Position numbers and translations under genes: made by a program
The notes under the pieces: model-generated
The model's input: the letters and a program-made list of their open reading frames with translations, nothing else
The model's database searches: none
Told to the model about the DNA's origin: nothing
In this document: piece after piece, positions 6,187 to 9,558 of the stretch
Layout: the number at the start of each line of letters is the position of its first letter
Position numbering within the stretch: the stretch's first letter is position 1
NCBI GenBank assembly: GCA_030146505.1
Contig: JASLCO010000061.1
Span: forward strand, 1 to 9,558
Source: Moraxellaceae bacterium
GTDB taxonomy: Bacteria; Pseudomonadota; Gammaproteobacteria; Pseudomonadales; Moraxellaceae
Reading direction: 5' to 3'
Length of the DNA stretch: 9,558 nt

Positions 6187-6262
6187 TCCTGCGGGAGCGG
6201 CTTCAGCCGCGATGGTGGATTGAAATCCGGAGGCTATCGCGGCTGAAGCCGCTCCCACAGGA
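6187..6262. repeat. REP doublet in inverted orientation (REPIN-like element)
   Basis: A 27-nt unit at 6187-6213 (core GGGAGCGGCTTCAGCCGCGA) is repeated as its reverse complement at 6236-6262 with a single mismatch (C at 6192). Each unit contains the perfect small hairpin GCGGCT-TC-AGCCGC with a G-rich flank, the typical build of REP sequences in Pseudomonas and Xanthomonadales. The 22-nt spacer carries a small hairpin, GGAT-TGAA-ATCC (6217-6228). Such pairs are usually moved in trans by RAYT (TnpA-REP) transposases; none is encoded here. It lies between the pgeF stop and the clpB promoter and may protect the 3' end of the upstream message. Confidence 0.85.
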
Positions 6263-6263
6263 G

Positions 6264-6282
6264 AAAAGCCGGGGCTGCTTTT
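6264..6282 (-). terminator. Weak candidate terminator at the end of pgeF
   Basis: On the minus strand AAAAGC and GCTTTT flank a 7-nt loop and the second arm ends in TTTT. The stem is short and begins within the last base of the pgeF stop codon. The adjacent REP pair could add structure. Weak evidence, so read-through into clpB is possible. Confidence 0.25.
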
Positions 6283-7043
6283 CAGCTTATCCATATGAGC
6301 GAGGCCATGCGCCCCGTCTTGCCGTCACGGCGATAGGAAAAGAAGCGCTGCTCATCTGTCACCGTGCAAAAACCACCGCCAGATACAGACTGCACACCGG
6401 CAGCATTCAGGCGCAGGCGCGCAAGCGCATAGATATCCGCCAGCCATTTGCCTGAAGCCGCACCCGGCTTGAAGCAGCTTTCCGCTTCCGTCTGCTGCGC
6501 CACAAAAGCGGCCCGTACTTCCTCACCTACCTCGAATTTTTCCGGGCCTATGGCCGGGCCCATCCAGGCCAGCACTTCAGAAACATCCGGGAATTTCGCC
6601 AGGGTGGCTTCCAGCACGCCATCGCAAAGACCTCGCCAGCCGGCATGCGCCACGGCCACTTGCGTACCGGCGCGGTCGGTGAAAAAAACCGGCAGGCAGT
6701 CGGCCGTCATCACCACACAGGGCAAGCCTTTTTCATGCGTAAAGGCGGCATCGGCGTCTGGCACATAGTCGCAACGGCGGGTAGCGTTTTTCTCCGCATC
6801 AGCCACCACCACGCCATGTACCTGATTCAGCCATTGCGGCTCGCTACAGGGCGCAATCGTTTGTAGCGCATTGAGAAGACGTGCCCGGTTTTCTTTTACG
6901 TCCGCGGCATCATCCGCCACATGCGTGCCGAGATTGAGACTGTCCCAAGGGGCTGTGCTGACACCGCCCACGCGCGTGCTGACCACTGCATGTATATGCG
7001 GTGGGGCCGGCCAGTCGGCCTGAATCAGGGGCAGCTTGCTCAT
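6282..7043 (-). CDS. pgeF: Peptidoglycan editing factor PgeF (YfiH, laccase-domain family)
   Basis: A 253-residue cytoplasmic protein of the YfiH/DUF152 family. In E. coli PgeF prevents L-serine from replacing L-alanine in the peptidoglycan stem peptide; related proteins also show polyphenol oxidase or purine nucleoside activities, so the exact chemistry is unsettled. The three metal-site residues are all present: His76 in LNQVHG, Cys116 in VMTADCLPV and His133 in VAHAGWRGL. Further family motifs are STRVGGVS (22-29), WMGPAIGPEKFEVGEEV (160-176), and the C-terminal FFSYRRDGKTGRMAS (234-248). Length is usual for the family. The ATG at 7043 is 23 nt after the stop of the upstream oxidoreductase gene, so the two are probably co-transcribed; its ribosome binding site is weak. 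clpB follows after a 220-nt spacer, the same order as in E. coli, but rluD is absent upstream. Confidence 0.95.
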   Translation of the reverse strand: MSKLPLIQADWPAPPHIHAVVSTRVGGVSTAPWDSLNLGTHVADDAADVKENRARLLNALQTIAPCSEPQWLNQVHGVVVADAEKNATRRCDYVPDADAAFTHEKGLPCVVMTADCLPVFFTDRAGTQVAVAHAGWRGLCDGVLEATLAKFPDVSEVLAWMGPAIGPEKFEVGEEVRAAFVAQQTEAESCFKPGAASGKWLADIYALARLRLNAAGVQSVSGGGFCTVTDEQRFFSYRRDGKTGRMASLIWIS

Positions 7044-7066
7044 CTCGACATCCGCTTGCGATTGGC

Positions 7067-8236
7067 TCAGGGCAGGATTTCAAAGCGCAGGCCGGCGCGC
7101 GTCAAGCGCGGCACCAGCACTTCGCCTATGGCGGAGGCCGGTGTGATCACGCCCGCCGCTTGCGGCAGGTCCTTTTCCAGCGCCAGTGCCAAGCCCGCCT
7201 CGGCAATCATCTTGGCCGTATCACCATAGAAGGGATCGCCACCGCTCATGCGCAGCACCACTTTCTCGCCCGCGCCTTCGGCGGTGACATGCATATTGAA
7301 CCAGCCCTTTTCACGCGCAGCGGCATCCGGGCCATCGCCGGGCTGGCGCTGCTTGAGCAGCCAGTTGCGCGTGGGCTCGAACTGCGCCAGCGCAAACACG
7401 CCACTCAAACCCACCACCATACCGGCAAGGGCAAAAGGATTCTTGTTGGCAACAAAATGGCCATAGGTGAACTGGCGACCGTAATCACCGCGCACACGCG
7501 CCGAGTGACGCACCACTTCCGGGTCAATCGTAGGGGCATTCAGTGCCCAGCATTCCCAATCGCCATTACGCAAGACCGGCGTATTGAGTGCGCGCACATT
7601 GTCTTTCACGGGCTTGGGACGATCACGCAGCCACTCACGCGCACTGGCCATGGCACCCACGGCGGAATGCCAGGTACCACCGGAAGGCAGGCTGAAACCT
7701 TCGGTCGCGCCCTTCACCACTACATCCGCGCCGGCAAAGCGTGGGCCGAGACGACGGCGCAACTCGTTCACGGCCGCCAGCACGGCAATATCCGGCGGAA
7801 TGCTTTCAAAGCCACAGCTGTTGACGATGCGGGCACCGCTGGCAGCGGCGAGGCCCTGATATTTCGCGCGCATCTTTTCCGTGAAAGCAGGCTCACCGGT
7901 GAGATCCGCATAATGCGTGCCGGCATCGGCGCAGGCCGCTACCAAAGGCTCGCCAAAACGCAGATAGGGACCGACCGTGGTAATGATGGCAGTGGTGGAT
8001 TCCACCATGGCTTTCAGGGAAGCCACATCACCGGCATCGGCCTCGATGATTTCCGGCAACACGGCACCGGGCACGGCCTTGATACGCGCCAGCGCCTGCT
8101 GCAGTTTGGCGGGATTACGGCCCGCCAGGGCCCAGCGCAGTTTTTCACGGCCGGAAACGCCAGCCAGATAATCCGCGACCAGTCCTCCGGTAAAGCCCGT
8201 GGCACCGTAGAGCACCAGGTCAAAACGACGTGTCAT
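7067..8236 (-). CDS. Saccharopine dehydrogenase-like NAD(P)-binding oxidoreductase (putative enoyl reductase type)
   Basis: A 389-residue protein of the saccharopine dehydrogenase-like group that includes mycobacterial trans-acting enoyl reductase Rv2953 and animal SCCPDH. It opens with a Rossmann dinucleotide site, DLVLYGATGFTGGLVADYLA (6-25, glycine motif GATGFTG at 11-17). Then come ALAGRNPAKLQ (37-46), TTVGPYLRFGEPLVAACADAG (86-106), HYADLTGEPAF (108-118), and CGFESIPPD (141-149), all typical of the group. The C-terminal half has a hydrophobic stretch near 266-286 that could touch the membrane, PGDGPD (299-304), and GGDPFYGDTAKMIAEA (332-347). True saccharopine dehydrogenase activity is unlikely. 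I chose ATG 8236 because GGGGA lies 8 nt upstream; a possible start at 8254 adds six unconserved residues. It sits 40 nt after the cleavage oxygenase gene and 23 nt before pgeF, so an operon is likely. Substrate unknown. Confidence 0.9.
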   Translation of the reverse strand: MTRRFDLVLYGATGFTGGLVADYLAGVSGREKLRWALAGRNPAKLQQALARIKAVPGAVLPEIIEADAGDVASLKAMVESTTAIITTVGPYLRFGEPLVAACADAGTHYADLTGEPAFTEKMRAKYQGLAAASGARIVNSCGFESIPPDIAVLAAVNELRRRLGPRFAGADVVVKGATEGFSLPSGGTWHSAVGAMASAREWLRDRPKPVKDNVRALNTPVLRNGDWECWALNAPTIDPEVVRHSARVRGDYGRQFTYGHFVANKNPFALAGMVVGLSGVFALAQFEPTRNWLLKQRQPGDGPDAAAREKGWFNMHVTAEGAGEKVVLRMSGGDPFYGDTAKMIAEAGLALALEKDLPQAAGVITPASAIGEVLVPRLTRAGLRFEILP

Positions 8237-8254
8237 GCAAAATCCCCAGAGCAA

Positions 8255-8275
8255 GCTGGCCGGTTAGAGGCCAGC
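8255..8275. repeat. Intergenic hairpin between the oxygenase and oxidoreductase genes
   Basis: GCTGGCC (8255-8261) and GGCCAGC (8269-8275) form a perfect 7-bp stem with a 7-nt loop directly after the oxygenase stop codon on the minus strand. No T tract follows, so it is more likely an mRNA-stability or partial-attenuation structure than a terminator. Confidence 0.45.
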
Positions 8276-8276
8276 A

Positions 8277-9558
8277 TCATACAAAACGTCGCGACGTATA
8301 GCCGCAGTGAAAACCGAAAGGCATGTGGTGATTCAGCGGCGCCACCGCGAGCTCGGTCAGGCTCTGCGCATCCAGAACCACAATTTCCGAGGTATGCAAG
8401 GCTGCGTTATAGAGCGCAGCCACGAGGAAGCCGTCTTCCTCCGCCGCTTCCTTGCTGCGCGGCACGAAAATCAGCTCGGAGGTGAAGCGGCCAGGACCGA
8501 AATCATGCAGCTGGAATTCGCCATTGTCGTGATCCAGACGCTGCACACCATTGAAAAAGCCCGGCGTGGCATTGGGCAGGATGGCAGCGGCATAGCTGAA
8601 CCGGGTTTTCACGCCGGTACGGCGCCAGTCCCATTGCGGGAACTCCAGACTGTCGTGACCCGGCAGCGGCTTGGCTTTAACCATGCCACTGGAAAGATCG
8701 AGCCGGTATTCGTACAGCCGCCCCTTCTCGTCATTCTCTGCGCCAAAAACATTGCGCAGGTTTTCATTCACCCGCCAGCTTTCAAAGCGCGTGACATTGA
8801 TGACGAGCTCCCTACCCTCTTCCCAGCAATTGCCGTAATGCACGGGCACAAAGGCTGCCGTCTCGAAGGTGCGCACCACTTCGAAAGTCTCCAGCGAGAC
8901 CACGAAAATGCGCACGGAATCATCCGGCTCATAGGAAAGTGATTCATCGAAGGTGCTGAAACCGGCGGCAAACTTCAGCGGATTGCGCAGGCGCAACGGG
9001 CTCACGAAAAACACGGCGTAATGCTCGGTAAGCGCGAAATCGTGGCAGAAAGGCAGGCTACCGATGGGGAAATAACCCTTGCGATCCAGACAGCCGCGCG
9101 GGTCTATGCGGTACATATGGATGCCGGGGCCACGCGCGCCCACACCCACGCCGAAGTTGTAGTAATGCCCGGTGCGCGGATCCACGCTGCCGTGGGCGGA
9201 AAAGGCATTCCAGGGTTTGAGGCGACCGCTGTAATTGAATTCGCCCTTGGTCTCCAGCGTCACTGGGTCCAGTTCCCAGGGACGACCGCCCTCCCACAAG
9301 GCCAGCAGATGGCCGCCATGCCAGATCAGGCTGGTATTGGCGGCATTGGCCGGCGCCCGCCCGGCATTTTTCAGCGGGCCGCCCGGCGCATTCTGGCCGA
9401 AGCTGCGATAGACGATGCGATTGGCCGTCGTCTCTTTCAGGTATTTGGGCGTGCGCACATAACGGTTGCGATAGTGGATGCCCTCGTCCGTGAAACTCAC
9501 GCGGTGCAGCATGCCGTCGCCATCAAACCAGTGGCCGAATTTTTGCCCGCCGATTTCA
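8277..9558 (-). CDS. Carotenoid/stilbene cleavage dioxygenase (RPE65 family), 5' end beyond window
   Basis: The C-terminal 427 codons of a non-haem iron(II) oxygenase that cleaves a carbon-carbon double bond of carotenoids, apocarotenoids or stilbenes to aldehydes. The visible part starts EIGGQKFGHWFDGDGMLHRV, matching the conserved N-terminal strand motif, so roughly the first 30-60 residues are missing off the right edge. All four iron-binding histidines can be placed: SAHGSVDP (codon 9194-9192), FCHDFALTEHYAVFF (9044-9042), VPVHYGNCWEE (8840-8838), and FGFHCGYTSRRF (8309-8307), the last close to the C-terminus as usual. The seven-bladed propeller pattern of repeated strands fits. No signal peptide can be judged because the start is missing. 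The substrate cannot be told from sequence alone: lignostilbene, apocarotenoid and retinal-forming types share these motifs. It is the first visible gene of the run leading to the oxidoreductase and pgeF. Confidence 0.93.
   Translation of the reverse strand, partial: EIGGQKFGHWFDGDGMLHRVSFTDEGIHYRNRYVRTPKYLKETTANRIVYRSFGQNAPGGPLKNAGRAPANAANTSLIWHGGHLLALWEGGRPWELDPVTLETKGEFNYSGRLKPWNAFSAHGSVDPRTGHYYNFGVGVGARGPGIHMYRIDPRGCLDRKGYFPIGSLPFCHDFALTEHYAVFFVSPLRLRNPLKFAAGFSTFDESLSYEPDDSVRIFVVSLETFEVVRTFETAAFVPVHYGNCWEEGRELVINVTRFESWRVNENLRNVFGAENDEKGRLYEYRLDLSSGMVKAKPLPGHDSLEFPQWDWRRTGVKTRFSYAAAILPNATPGFFNGVQRLDHDNGEFQLHDFGPGRFTSELIFVPRSKEAAEEDGFLVAALYNAALHTSEIVVLDAQSLTELAVAPLNHHMPFGFHCGYTSRRFV

Noticed and set aside
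7001..8485. 494-codon open frame on the plus strand
   Set aside because: Antisense to pgeF, the oxidoreductase and the oxygenase at once; its His- and Gly-rich product is a shadow of their codon bias.

Overview
This GC-rich window looks like a housekeeping stretch of a gammaproteobacterial chromosome. The gene order pgeF-clpB is a known gammaproteobacterial neighbourhood. The divergent pair of acetolactate synthase and a DUF4124 protein, the membrane-anchored C13 (legumain-like) peptidase and the REP-type repeat all suggest a Pseudomonas/Xanthomonadales/Nevskiales-like host. That placement is inference from gene content, not a phylogeny.

Left part (1-1420): the 5' portion of acetolactate synthase large subunit (minus strand, running off the left edge) diverges from a small secreted DUF4124 protein (plus strand). 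The 440-nt region between them holds back-to-back sigma70-type promoters, a second extended -10 promoter close to ilvI, and several strong inverted repeats that would fold in a long ilvI leader. The DUF4124 gene ends in a textbook, bidirectional UUCG-loop terminator that also serves the convergent peptidase gene.

Middle (1469-3475): an OsmC-family thiol protein followed by a multi-pass membrane protein with a C-terminal C13 caspase-like protease domain, both on the minus strand with 78 nt between them, probably one transcription unit. A hairpin/T-tract terminator separates them from clpB.

Right part (3476-9558, all minus strand): transcription runs from a carotenoid/stilbene cleavage dioxygenase (5' end off the window) through a saccharopine-dehydrogenase-like Rossmann oxidoreductase (40-nt gap) to pgeF (23-nt gap). 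A 220-nt spacer with an inverted pair of REP units (REPIN-like) and an excellent sigma32 heat-shock promoter follows, and then clpB. In E. coli the gene before pgeF is rluD; here that place is taken by the cleavage oxygenase/reductase pair.

I see no mobile element, CRISPR array, prophage, tRNA or rRNA. Nothing here is clearly a new defence or biosynthetic system. The parts most worth following are the membrane C13 peptidase with OsmC, the oxygenase-reductase pair, the structured ilvI leader, and the REPIN next to the heat-shock promoter.
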